This document shows, piece by piece, positions 49,912 to 57,875 of a DNA stretch of 64,000 bases. Each line of letters starts with the position of its first letter. Position 1 is the stretch's first letter. Source of the DNA: Pseudomonas alloputida (lineage in GTDB: Bacteria > Pseudomonadota > Gammaproteobacteria > Pseudomonadales > Pseudomonadaceae); the NCBI RefSeq assembly GCF_021283545.2, contig NZ_CP128540.1, forward strand, positions 717,501-781,500. The letters run 5' to 3'. The notes beneath the pieces were generated by a model. That model made no database searches. It saw nothing but the letters and a program-made list of their open reading frames with translations, and had not been told where the DNA came from. Made by a program: the position numbers and the translations under genes.

Positions 49912-50858
49912 TGAGTCTTAATTCCCATAGCCTTGAGAAACGCATCCCGAAATCCTTCAGCTGAAGGTAAAGGCAAACAGAACACCTCGATTTCCATTTG
50001 ATCGAGTTTCTCCAGCTTAAGGCGGTTTCCAATACTTTTACACCAGCCTGTGAGTTCTGCTCGGGAAGCACTCACAAGCTCCTCAGCAACCGCTTTTGCA
50101 TTTTCTTGAGGATAGAAAGATGCATCGAAGCCAATGAGGGCTACACCACAATATTGAACCCTATTTGACATGACTGATGACTTATCAAAGTATTTCTTAA
50201 GCGCTCCGGTGAGCGCTGGATCGCTGAGGTCAGCTTTATCGCTTAAGAGTAATAGATCCCGTTCCCGAGCCGCGCTTTCGTGCTCTGGCTCAATTAGGAA
50301 AGGAGCAAGAGAGTTGAAACAGTCGCGAATGGCGGCATTTGGATCTGAATATATTTTTGACTCTCCCCAAAATAGTTTCAAGGTGCCTTCAGGTGAGACG
50401 TCTGCGTATACCCCATCTGCTCCATGGAAATGCATGCGTGAGTCAGTCTTTAAATCCATCTTGCATAGTATCTGAGGGAGCTTGAGGAAACGCTCTGCTA
50501 ATAAAAACAATAGCATCTCTCCTCCTTCCCCAGTCTTCGCCAAATCAGTGAAAGAACGTTTGGCTCGTTCCACAAGCTCCGCCACGGCTTCGGTGCTGTT
50601 GAACCTAATGTCGCGGGCTTTCGCTTCAGCCAACTTCGATCTTGGGATCGCGTAGTCAACTATGGAATTCCGCATGAACTCAGCTAAGCGATTTGGCTGA
50701 ACACGCCCATTTCCATCTACCGAAAGACAATGGCAGTGAATTTTGACTAAGTGTCCTTCTACAGACACGTCTCGTTCTACTAGCGTGAGATGGACCTGGA
50801 GTGCCTCTGGGTTTCCTGTGAGGGCATTCTCGAGATCGTTAGCGGTAATGGTTGACAA
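49908..50858 (-). CDS. hamA: Hachiman nuclease HamA (DUF1837)
   Basis: This 316-aa protein is the DUF1837 effector nuclease of the Hachiman anti-phage system. The DUF1837 core is visible: GEGGEMLLFLLAERF (about 110-125), LPQILCKMDLKT, HFHGADGVYADV with Asp near 148, and LFWGESKIYSD with Glu164 and Lys166, a PD-(D/E)xK-type site. The start is TTG at 50858, with GGAGG 5-9 nt upstream. It is the first gene of a six-gene same-strand run. Released HamA is known to degrade DNA and stop phage growth by abortive infection. Confidence 0.92.
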   Translation of the reverse strand: MSTITANDLENALTGNPEALQVHLTLVERDVSVEGHLVKIHCHCLSVDGNGRVQPNRLAEFMRNSIVDYAIPRSKLAEAKARDIRFNSTEAVAELVERAKRSFTDLAKTGEGGEMLLFLLAERFLKLPQILCKMDLKTDSRMHFHGADGVYADVSPEGTLKLFWGESKIYSDPNAAIRDCFNSLAPFLIEPEHESAARERDLLLLSDKADLSDPALTGALKKYFDKSSVMSNRVQYCGVALIGFDASFYPQENAKAVAEELVSASRAELTGWCKSIGNRLKLEKLDQMEIEVFCLPLPSAEGFRDAFLKAMGIKTQ

Positions 50859-51278
50859 ATAGCCTCCGTGGCGTTCGTCTGTTGACCTTCAGGTGGGCTG
50901 GATAAGCCGTAAATGTAACCAGCAGAATTCTTCTAGTCCACGCAATTGCTGATGCTTATCGCATGCTTAGTCAAGCTGCAAGCTGATTCAACGCCTTGTA
51001 ACACGCGAGGGGCTTGTAACACGAGCCTCCTAGGAAGGCTGCAAATCGTGTATCAACAATAAATCCAAGAAATTCAATGGCTTGCGCGAACTGCAACACC
51101 CGTGACACCTGTTACACCCTTTTTCTTAACCCCTCCGCCCCGTATGTCACGCACCCTCAGCGGAATGAGTTTCCTCGAAGCGTTTGTGGTGCAAAGGATC
51201 CCGGGGACCCTGGCACCTACCTCGTAGTACGGGGCTGGGAACCCGCGGGACTTTGTTAGCAGCAGGGGGCCCAGCTTA

Positions 51279-51400
51279 GTGAACAGGTGAACCGGGTGAA
51301 CACACCCGTCTGGGTGGTGAACCCAATCAACCATTCACCAGGCTACTGACCCTTCTCTTCGGGAGGCGTCAACCTCGTCAACTGTCAACCATCGTCAACC
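51279..51400. repeat. Iteron-like cluster, possible replication origin
   Basis: GTGAAC words occur at 51279, 51287, 51296 and 51317, two as GGTGAACC and one as GGTGAACA (51295-51302), plus inverted TTCACC at 51334. Four GTCAAC words follow at 51368, 51377, 51384 and 51394. GGTGAACA is the reverse complement of TGTTCACC, the octamer I recall as the P4 alpha-protein iteron. The remaining 50859-51278 shows no supportable gene; it should hold the hamA promoter. Confidence 0.55.
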
Positions 51401-51574
51401 TGGCAGCCGCTAGCAAAGCTGCGCGGGTTTCCGTCCCCGTATCCCTTGGAAGACCTCAGGGTCCCCGGCAGCTTCAGGCTGGCCCGGCGCTGATGAAAGG
51501 CGCTTTAATGATACCGAGCTACTTTTGATGCATTGCGGCCTGCCTATTCAACAGTCAATCACGGGAGCCAAGTC

Positions 51575-52402
51575 TTGAGCTACCTCAAAATTAAAATCTA
51601 CGAGAAGGGTGACCCCACGATCTGGGTGCCGGTCAGTAGCAGATCGCCGCAGGGCCAAGCACGAGCACTCCTGCCATTCGCTGGGTTAAGCGGCCAGTAC
51701 GCTCATGGTTACAAAGCTGAACCGGAATTATCACCGTACTTTGAGGCTCTCAGATCGATTCAAAAAGCGTATGTGGAGGGGGGGAGGAAGACCTTCATCG
51801 TTGCGGGTGGGCCTGAGCCTCAACGAAAGGATGCGTGGCGCCACGGTAGGAAGAAAAGCTCTCCACTGCTCAGTCCTACATCGGGTTGGGTTGAAATTCC
51901 ATTTGAGCTGTTAGAGGAAGTTTCTGACGAGGAGTTAGCGCTCGAAATCGAGTCGTCAGGAAAAATCCTAGTGACCTCCAAACGCTTGAGAGCCAACCCT
52001 GAAGGTCCGATGTTTCGCCAGGTCACACGGGAGATGAGGACATTTCAAATGGATTTCAGGGCCAAAGCCTTAGAATTGTGGGAGCCCAAATGTGCGCTTA
52101 GCGGAGCGACATGTCTGTTGGAGGCTGCCCATATCAAAGGAGTTGCTGCATCTAAACGCGATAGCGAATCCGATATGCTGAACCCTTACAACAGTATTAT
52201 TTTGAATGTGGCACTTCATGGATTGCTCGATGAAGGTTTTATCTCATTTTCCGATGAGGGGAACCTTTTGGTTTCGAACGCCCTCAGTCAAGAAGATCAA
52301 TCCATATACGGCGTAAACGCTCCCAAAAAGGTTGCATTCAATCCAGGTGCCATACCTTTCCTTCAGTACCATCGTATGACAATTTTCCGTGGTTCGGCCT
52401 GA
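51575..52402 (+). CDS. HNH endonuclease (HNH_2 type)
   Basis: This 275-aa protein has a C-terminal HNH nuclease domain: CALSGATCLLEAAHIKG (about 173-189, His in AHIK), then LNPYNSIILNVALHGLLDEGF (Asn and His of the motif). The N-terminal 140 residues are of unknown type (SYLKIKIYEKGDPTIWVPV at the start). I prefer the TTG at 51575 because GGGAG lies 8-12 nt upstream; another TTG at 51533 is in frame. It stands alone at the right end of the element, facing away from the Hachiman operon. It may be a single-gene restriction or defence nuclease. Confidence 0.82.
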   Translation: MSYLKIKIYEKGDPTIWVPVSSRSPQGQARALLPFAGLSGQYAHGYKAEPELSPYFEALRSIQKAYVEGGRKTFIVAGGPEPQRKDAWRHGRKKSSPLLSPTSGWVEIPFELLEEVSDEELALEIESSGKILVTSKRLRANPEGPMFRQVTREMRTFQMDFRAKALELWEPKCALSGATCLLEAAHIKGVAASKRDSESDMLNPYNSIILNVALHGLLDEGFISFSDEGNLLVSNALSQEDQSIYGVNAPKKVAFNPGAIPFLQYHRMTIFRGSA

Positions 52403-52480
52403 TACCTACGAATCCATTATGGAGGCGAGAACAAACAGGGTTTGCAGTGCGCCGCGTCCTGAGCAGACAGTGGATTTTGG

Positions 52481-52504
52481 TTTAGGGATACGTTTAGGGA
52501 TACG
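52481..52504. repeat. Integrase arm-type sites, right end
   Basis: Two exact tandem copies of TTTAGGGATACG (52481-52492, 52493-52504) match the TTTAGGGATA words beside the integrase gene. Confidence 0.65.
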
Positions 52505-52563
52505 CGTAAGGATTGATTTTTATCGGCCCCTTGTTTTATGTGGCTTGTAAGCACCATTTTTGG

Positions 52564-52581
52564 TTCCTGTCTCCGCACCAG
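52564..52581 (+). other. attR
   Basis: TTCCTGTCTCCGCACCAG repeats the 3' end of tRNA-Thr (39185-39203) except that one G of CCGG is missing. It marks the right end of the element. Confidence 0.72.
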
Positions 52582-53040
52582 TCAATTCAATGCCTCCAGC
52601 GCCTCCCGCTATCACCTCCCGCCCAGCGTGCCAGCAGCGTGACAGCAAACTGCCCAAATATCCGCTTTTCCGGGGATTTCACCAGCGGCGCCGACCGGGT
52701 GGCAGTAAACCCAAACCCCCACCTTTTGGTGGTATTTATCTCTGCGTCGCCCGAATCGCTTTAGATGTGGGAGTGTTTTCGTGCAGCCAGCAGCGCGCCA
52801 GGATCGGATTTATTAGGCTCCTATCGAAACCGATCATTTTCGCGCCGGCGCATAGATTTTCTGAGTTTCTACCAGTCTGCGCATAGTCCATTCGAGAATA
52901 CCCCCATACCCTGCAAAGTTAGAAAGCACTTTTCGCACAATCCGCGCCATCATTTCCCCTCGCCTGTAGGCCTACCCTGGCCCACGGCGCCCCAGGTGAA
53001 ACCCACCTTTCGAGCCACCCTCCCAAAAGGAACCCGCACC

Positions 53041-53223
53041 GTGCACCAGGTGAAATACGACCTGGCCGACGCTCAGTCGAGCCTTGAATTCATCCTCGAA
53101 CAAGTGATCTATGGAACCGTGGTTATCATCGTTCGCCAGGGCATCGAGATTGCCCGCGTCACCGCAGTGGAAGGCCTGCGCCAGCGCGCTACGACGCTAA
53201 TGGGGGCGCCCTATGAGCTGTGA
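53041..53223 (+). CDS. Small Phd/YefM-like antitoxin-type protein
   Basis: This 60-aa protein has a GTG start with AAAGGA 10 nt upstream. The pattern DLADAQSSLEFILEQVIYG, then VVIIVRQGIEIARVTAV, resembles the Phd/YefM antitoxin fold, in which a beta strand reads as VxIxRxGxxxA. No toxin follows; instead it overlaps a YitT-type membrane gene by 11 nt. It may be an orphan antitoxin or a small regulator. Confidence 0.55.
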   Translation: MHQVKYDLADAQSSLEFILEQVIYGTVVIIVRQGIEIARVTAVEGLRQRATTLMGAPYEL

Positions 53224-53827
53224 TACCCACGCCTTCTACCCGCGCCACAGCGCGCTAGATGACGCATACGGGCTGTTCACTGGCATCGCGCTGGCCGCGA
53301 CCGGAATCGCCATCCTGGGCAAAAGCGGGCTGATCACCGGGGGCATTGCTGGAATGGCCCTGCTGGCCTCGTTCGTCACCCCCTACCCGTCGTCGATCCT
53401 GGTGCCGGCTATCAACGTGCCGTTCCTGCTGTTTGCGCTGTTCACGATGGGGCGGAACTTCACCCTGAAAAGCGTCCTGGTCAGCTTCGCCCTTGGCCTG
53501 GGCGTTAAGCTGGTTACCCCGGCGTTAAACGTTGCTGGCATCGACCCGGCGGTGGGGTGGGCGCTCGGCGGAACGCTCCTGGGAATGGGCATCCTTTGCC
53601 TGGCCAGGCACAACGCATCCATGGGCGGTACAGGCTCGATGGTTCTCTGGTTTCAGCGGAAATTCGGCGTTAACGCCGGCGTGGCGCAGCTCGCTTGCGA
53701 TGCGGCGCTGTTCCTGGTCGCGGCCTTCTACCTGCCCGCCGACAAAATGGCCTGGTCGGCGGTCGGCACCGTCGCAATGAACCTGGTGCTGATCCGCTGG
53801 CACAAGCCTGGCCGGTATCGGGGCTGA
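53213..53827 (+). CDS. YitT-family membrane protein
   Basis: This 204-aa protein has six predicted membrane helices. The first unit carries KSGLITGGIAGMALL, and a second similar unit carries NASMGGTGSMVLWFQ, the paired pattern of the YitT/DUF161 family. The C-terminal DUF2179 domain of longer members is missing, as in many proteobacterial forms. Transport function is unproven. The start overlaps the previous gene. Confidence 0.75.
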   Translation: MSCDTHAFYPRHSALDDAYGLFTGIALAATGIAILGKSGLITGGIAGMALLASFVTPYPSSILVPAINVPFLLFALFTMGRNFTLKSVLVSFALGLGVKLVTPALNVAGIDPAVGWALGGTLLGMGILCLARHNASMGGTGSMVLWFQRKFGVNAGVAQLACDAALFLVAAFYLPADKMAWSAVGTVAMNLVLIRWHKPGRYRG

Positions 53828-53858
53828 TTTGAATGTGATGCTGGGCACCGCCTGGAAC

Positions 53859-54041
53859 TCAGATTTTCCGGGGCCTGGCGGTCATGGCCCGTGCAACAAT
53901 CCAAAACCGAACGTGCAGCGGCAGCAGCCGGCGCGCGGTTTCGTCCGTCACCTGGCTGGATATCTTGGTGGCCAGCGACTTGGGCACGCCCGCGTTGCGC
54001 AGGTGCCGCTCCAGCGCGCGGACGGTCGCGAAATCACGCAT
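53859..54041 (-). pseudogene. Possible small phage head-module protein remnant
   Basis: This 60-aa reading frame begins RDFATVRALERHLRNAGVPK. This resembles the short tail segment of HK97-type prohead proteases and capsid-module proteins (DLExxLRxAGxSxxxA). Its ATG overlaps the stop of the terminase-like fragment before it by 8 nt. Too short for a full gene, so it is probably a decayed phage remnant. Confidence 0.35.
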
Positions 54042-54252
54042 TCAGCAGGGCGGCGAATTCATTCGCCGGGCTTTGCCTGTTGCCCCCGATGATCCGCGCA
54101 TGGTTGGCCGGCTCCAGGCCCAACATCGAGCCGAAGCTGATCATCTGGCGCATAGCCTCATTGGTGGCGGCCAGGGCCAGGCCACCCCTGTGAAGCTCTG
54201 GCGCGCCGCTACAGCTGCAATTCCTTGATGATGCTGGCCACACTATCATCAC
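54034..54252 (-). pseudogene. Possible terminase small-subunit fragment
   Basis: The last 55 codons of this frame (from PELHRGGLALAATNEAMRQM) resemble the C-terminus of P27-type terminase small subunits, where residues like FGSMLGLEPANHARI follow. The N-terminal part is missing or out of frame. Together with the next fragment it indicates a dead packaging module. Confidence 0.35.
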
Positions 54253-54451
54253 GGGCTAGCGCGTCTCGCGCCTTGCCTGTGAGGCCGACAACGGCGCGGT
54301 GTTCATACTGCAATGCAAGGTCTTTGGCCTTGTTCATAATCCTGGCTGTCAGCTCCTGGCTAATCGTCATCGGGCCTTTTGTTGTCCGGTTGTGACGGTC
54401 TATGTGGTTGGCCATTTCGTAGGTCATGCCAGTGCGCCGTGCTTTGGTCAT
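54209..54451 (-). CDS. Small unrecognised protein
   Basis: This 80-aa frame starts MTKARRTGMTYEMANHIDRH and contains a helical middle. It overlaps the terminase-like fragment by 44 nt in another frame. I see no family match. It may be a small phage gene or part of the decayed module. Low confidence that it is expressed. Confidence 0.4.
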   Translation of the reverse strand: MTKARRTGMTYEMANHIDRHNRTTKGPMTISQELTARIMNKAKDLALQYEHRAVVGLTGKARDALARDDSVASIIKELQL

Positions 54452-54468
54452 CGCTCTGCCTCCGACAC

Positions 54469-54529
54469 AAAAAAAGGGCACCCGAAGCACGTTAAGTTAG
54501 TGCCATTCGGGTCTGTCCCCCTTTTTTTA
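54469..54529. terminator. Large AT-flanked hairpin
   Basis: ACCCGAAGCAC and GTGCCATTCGGGT pair in a long interrupted stem flanked by an A run and a CCCCCTTTTTTT run. It could terminate in either direction or be a mobile-element scar. It separates the phage remnants from the T6SS genes. Confidence 0.5.
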
Positions 54530-54701
54530 TTTGCGGGAGTGAACAAAAAGGGGGAGGGCTCTAGTTCCCAAACCGCTAGGTTGTGCTTAGTCCTAAATCC
54601 GCGTTGCTCGTAGGAATCGTCTCGTTAGCTGCTCGAGGCCTCATTTGCCCCTTCCTAGCTGTTAGGTTCTTTCGCTCCTACAGTTCGCAAGGGACTCTGA
54701 A

Positions 54702-56102
54702 ATGCGCGTCAGTCTGGATGGGCTTGGCCAAGCAGTAGACGGTGATGTGACCACCACAGGTGCGATTTGCATCGCCACCGGGGAAGGTTACCTCGACGAA
54801 GGACGAATGGTCCTGAGGATGGGGGATCCCACCACACCTTGTCCACTTTGCGGGCTGGAAGGAAAGGTCGTCGAAGGGGTGTGGCACTTCATCTCGGATG
54901 GCCAGCCAGTCGCGATGGATGGCGCGTTAGTTGATTGCGGTTGCCCAGAGGGTAGCAACCGGGTGGTGGCGCCTTTAGGGGAAATGCCCCCGCCGCGGCT
55001 GCCGGTTGCCGTACGCACTAGCCTCACACCCGCCGGCCCTGGGAGCTCTAGCGCTTTGGCAGGGGCTTCGCCCGCCATGGTTGGCGGGTTGCCTGGGCAG
55101 ATGCAGCCGGGATTCTATGTGGTGCCCCGGAGCATGTCGTTCCCGCAGATTCTGTTGGAGCTGGCTAGCCATGATTCGACCTTGCCCATTTCGTACCTGC
55201 AACGCCTTAACCCGACTTTCGAGCAGGGGTTCAAGGCAGGGGAAATCTTCGTCATCGGCGATCCGGATAACGGTTATGCCTGCACCCAGGAGGAGGGCCA
55301 ACTCATGGCGGCCGCCGAGCGCGCGCGACGTTCCTTGGCTGTACTCGATTTTGCCGAGTCAGATTTCATGATGGAGTATCAGGCTGAAATTGCCGGGCTG
55401 CTTAGTGACGCCAGTCTCTCCATGGGTGTGGGTAAGGACATGATGGACCACGGCCTCCGGCAGCTTCGCAGCACACTTGGCAACATCGAGCGTTTGCATC
55501 AGCAAGAATTTCTGCGCCATGGCCATCTGAATAGTCCATCGTTCTTCGCCGAACGACGGCTGTTATTGGAGCAGCTAGATGGTCAGCTGAAGGCGACTTT
55601 TCTAAATAAACATCTGAATCTAGGGGCCTACGAGCGGCTGAAGAAAAGCTTGAATATCTCGACCAAGAGCCTTGTGCATCATTGGTCGAAAGCCGGCGGG
55701 CCAGGGCAGATTCCTGGGTACGCCACATACTTGGACAAAGTGGCGAAGCTTAGTAAGTACCTTCGGTATGGTGGGCATGTCGGAATTGGCTTAGGTGGTA
55801 CATCTTCCTATCTGAAAGTCCAAGAGGCCTGCCGTGCAGGGGAAACCGAAGGCTGCAAAAAAATTCGTTTGTCTGAGGCAGGTGCTTTCGCTGGGGGGCT
55901 GGCGGGAGGGATCGTGGGTGGCAAGATTGCTGGGATCACTGCGCTCGCTGTATGTGGGGTGTTCTCTGCTGGTACCGCGGGTTTCGGGGCGCCGGTATGT
56001 GGCATTGCGCTGGTCGGGGGAGGGGCTTTTGCTGGGAGCATCGCCGGTGCGGAGGGCGGTGAGCAAATGGGCGAGTTGATCTACGAATCACATTATGACT
56101 GA
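54702..56102 (+). CDS. PAAR-domain T6SS effector, probable pore-former
   Basis: This 466-aa protein starts with a PAAR-like tip domain (about residues 1-95: GDPTTPCPLCG and MDGALVDCGCPEGS) that would cap VgrG on the type VI secretion spike. A LysM-like or linker segment follows (about 130-190), then a helical region. The last 75 residues are rich in glycine-zipper-type repeats (AGGLAGGIVGGKIAG, GGGAFAGSIAGAEGG), which suggests insertion into membranes. The next gene overlaps by 8 nt and encodes a membrane protein, as expected for immunity. RBS AGGGA lies upstream. Confidence 0.78.
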   Translation: MRVSLDGLGQAVDGDVTTTGAICIATGEGYLDEGRMVLRMGDPTTPCPLCGLEGKVVEGVWHFISDGQPVAMDGALVDCGCPEGSNRVVAPLGEMPPPRLPVAVRTSLTPAGPGSSSALAGASPAMVGGLPGQMQPGFYVVPRSMSFPQILLELASHDSTLPISYLQRLNPTFEQGFKAGEIFVIGDPDNGYACTQEEGQLMAAAERARRSLAVLDFAESDFMMEYQAEIAGLLSDASLSMGVGKDMMDHGLRQLRSTLGNIERLHQQEFLRHGHLNSPSFFAERRLLLEQLDGQLKATFLNKHLNLGAYERLKKSLNISTKSLVHHWSKAGGPGQIPGYATYLDKVAKLSKYLRYGGHVGIGLGGTSSYLKVQEACRAGETEGCKKIRLSEAGAFAGGLAGGIVGGKIAGITALAVCGVFSAGTAGFGAPVCGIALVGGGAFAGSIAGAEGGEQMGELIYESHYD

Positions 56103-56484
56103 GTTCGAGAGTTGGCCCGTGTGGCTGAAGTGGATAATGCTGGCGTGTCCGTTCGTGATCGCGTCGGCCGGTTGTGCGGTCAGTGCATTCATCGCGGGTA
56201 CAAGAAATTTCACTGTTGCAACCGCGGCTATCCAAAGTCATCCCGGCCTGGAGCAAATGAAACTGTTTTTGGGCACGCGGCGCTTTGGCGCTCGGTGGCT
56301 GCTGATAACGTTTCTTTGTGGAATACTCATTTGGCCTGGCGTACATATGCGCCGAGGGCATCTGGACATCGAAGAACTGGAAAACTTCCCTGCAAAACTT
56401 AAGTTGGCTCTACAGGTATCCGCGTGGCTGACGGCCTTTGGCTTCGCTTGGATGTGGGTGACCTATGTATTCATCAAGGCGTGA
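56095..56484 (+). CDS. Membrane immunity protein for the PAAR effector
   Basis: This 129-aa protein has three predicted membrane helices (about 10-32, 55-75 and 103-125). Its start overlaps the effector stop by 8 nt. It is related to the product of 62575-62934: both have three helices at the same spacing and a shared RRGxxDxxxxxxFP segment. A membrane immunity protein fits a pore-forming toxin. Family not known to me. Confidence 0.7.
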   Translation: MTEFESWPVWLKWIMLACPFVIASAGCAVSAFIAGTRNFTVATAAIQSHPGLEQMKLFLGTRRFGARWLLITFLCGILIWPGVHMRRGHLDIEELENFPAKLKLALQVSAWLTAFGFAWMWVTYVFIKA

Positions 56485-56675
56485 ACGTTGATGCCACGGA
56501 GATCGTAGCTCTCACTGGATCCTTCGCAAGTCCCGATTCGATTCCACTGAAAGCCATAAGTCTGGTTCAGTTACACCACTTCCCGGGAGGCAATCATAGT
56601 GTCAGGCTAAAGTACATAGATTTGGGCCTTTGTCTCGTGGATATCCAGGTTGCCTTCTCAGGCCAGGGAAACGTT

Positions 56676-57131
56676 ATGACTGATGAAAAAAAGGATGATC
56701 GCCCTGTTTACCAAGCAGCCTGCCATTGCGGGACTGTACGGTTTGAACTGCGTTTGACCGATGGTCTGCGTACCGCGCGCAGGTGCAACTGTTCGCTCTG
56801 CCGCATGCGCGGGGCCGTGGCCGTGTCAGCCAATCTAGGCGATATCACTGTGACGCAAGGGGAGGAGGCACTGACCCTTTATCAGTTCCATACACGGGAA
56901 GCTAAGCATTACTTCTGCTCGAGGTGCGGTATCTATACCTTCCACCAGCGGCGTTCTGCGCCGGATCAGTATGGTGTGAATGTTGCGTGTATTGAGGGGA
57001 TGAGTCCGTTTGATTTTGCAGATGTGCCGGTTAGTGAAGGGCGTGTTCATCCTAAGGATCGGGTAGATGGGGGAGTGGGGGTTGCGGGGTGGCTGCGGTA
57101 TGAAGGTAACCCGGAGTGGGGTCAAGGGTGA
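56676..57131 (+). CDS. GFA/CENP-V-type zinc protein
   Basis: This 151-aa protein belongs to the glutathione-dependent formaldehyde-activating (GFA) family. The zinc ligands are seen in CHCGTVRFE, CNCSLC and FCSRCG. Members form S-hydroxymethylglutathione or act on other small thiol adducts; the true substrate is unknown. The start at 56676 puts the first cysteine pair at the usual position. The 190 bp before it carry no gene I can support. Confidence 0.85.
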   Translation: MTDEKKDDRPVYQAACHCGTVRFELRLTDGLRTARRCNCSLCRMRGAVAVSANLGDITVTQGEEALTLYQFHTREAKHYFCSRCGIYTFHQRRSAPDQYGVNVACIEGMSPFDFADVPVSEGRVHPKDRVDGGVGVAGWLRYEGNPEWGQG

Positions 57132-57218
57132 GGTTAAGATGAAGGCGGGCTCATCGGTCAGGCAGCTTGCTTCGCTTATGCTTCCCAACTCACGTGTAAG
57201 GATCGGAGGTGTGACGGC

Positions 57219-57629
57219 ATGGAAGCAGAAAAATCTTGTCCTGTAGTTCTGCGAGGCCGGGAAACGCTGGAGATTTTAGCGTTCGAGCATCCATTAGCAG
57301 GCTTTCAGCTGGTCAAAGGCAGTGTCGAGCCAGGTGAGGCAACCGACCTGGCTGCGGTTCGAGAGCTGAAAGAAGAAGCAGGTATTCCGTCGACAGTTGG
57401 GCGACATTTGGGGGAGCGGCGTTTCATCGTAACTGGACACACATGGGCATTTCATGAATGTCATGTTGCCCAAGACCTTCCTGATACTTGGGTGCATTTT
57501 GCAGAAGATGATGGAGGCCATGAATTCAGATTCTTTTGGCATCCTCTCATGAGCGAGCCCTCTGAAAATTGGCATCAGGTTTTCAAGGATGCTTTGAGCT
57601 TTATTCGGAAAAGGCTCACTGAAGCCTAA
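57219..57629 (+). CDS. Nudix hydrolase
   Basis: This 136-aa protein has a complete Nudix box, GSVEPGEATDLAAVRELKEE followed by AGI (about residues 28-50), for hydrolysis of nucleoside diphosphates linked to another group. Substrate cannot be told. It stands alone in the island, in line with the GFA gene. Confidence 0.85.
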   Translation: MEAEKSCPVVLRGRETLEILAFEHPLAGFQLVKGSVEPGEATDLAAVRELKEEAGIPSTVGRHLGERRFIVTGHTWAFHECHVAQDLPDTWVHFAEDDGGHEFRFFWHPLMSEPSENWHQVFKDALSFIRKRLTEA

Positions 57630-57656
57630 GTGCGCTTACAGCTTTCCCTGGGGTAG

Positions 57657-57811
57657 TCAGGCCGGCATCCACTGATGTGGTAGTAGTTGCCCAATCACAC
57701 TGGCCCGCTGCGTCGGAAGCCGCGTCAGCACCTCTTTGAGGTAGGCATACGGATCATGCCCATTCATGCGAGCCGATCAGATTAGGCTCATGACTGCAGC
57801 CGCCCGTTTGT
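57657..57811 (-). pseudogene. IS66-family transposase C-terminal fragment
   Basis: Read on the minus strand, the sequence gives RAAAVMSLI, a stop, then SARMNGHDPYAYLKEVLTRL and LPTQRASVIGQLLPHQW, the well-known end of the IS66 transposase. An internal TGA replaces a Gln codon, and everything upstream is missing. It is a dead remnant. Confidence 0.8.
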
Positions 57812-57875
57812 AAGCGTCCGGGGAAGGCACATTGTAATGCACTAAGCTGGAATCCTATAGGATTGAGGTATCAGC

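Larger units (their letters stand above)
39203..52581. mobile_element. P4-like integrative element in tRNA-Thr with defence cargo
   Basis: The element is bounded by tRNA-Thr and a near copy of its 3' end. It begins with a P4-type integrase, carries arm-type repeats at both ends, an AlpA-DUF927 protein and an iteron cluster, and has lower GC and different codon use from its flanks. No capsid, tail or conjugation genes are visible, so it resembles a satellite or defence island. Cargo is Hachiman, a nuclease-kinase-receiver trio, a DUF3223 protein and an HNH nuclease. Length is about 13.4 kb. Confidence 0.82.

Noticed and set aside
51074..51334. 86-codon minus-strand frame over the iteron region
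   Set aside because: The repeated HP/VH words come from the iterons; codon use is odd and no RBS is clear.
51279..51400. CRISPR array
   Set aside because: The repeats are only 6-8 nt and irregularly spaced; no cas genes are present.
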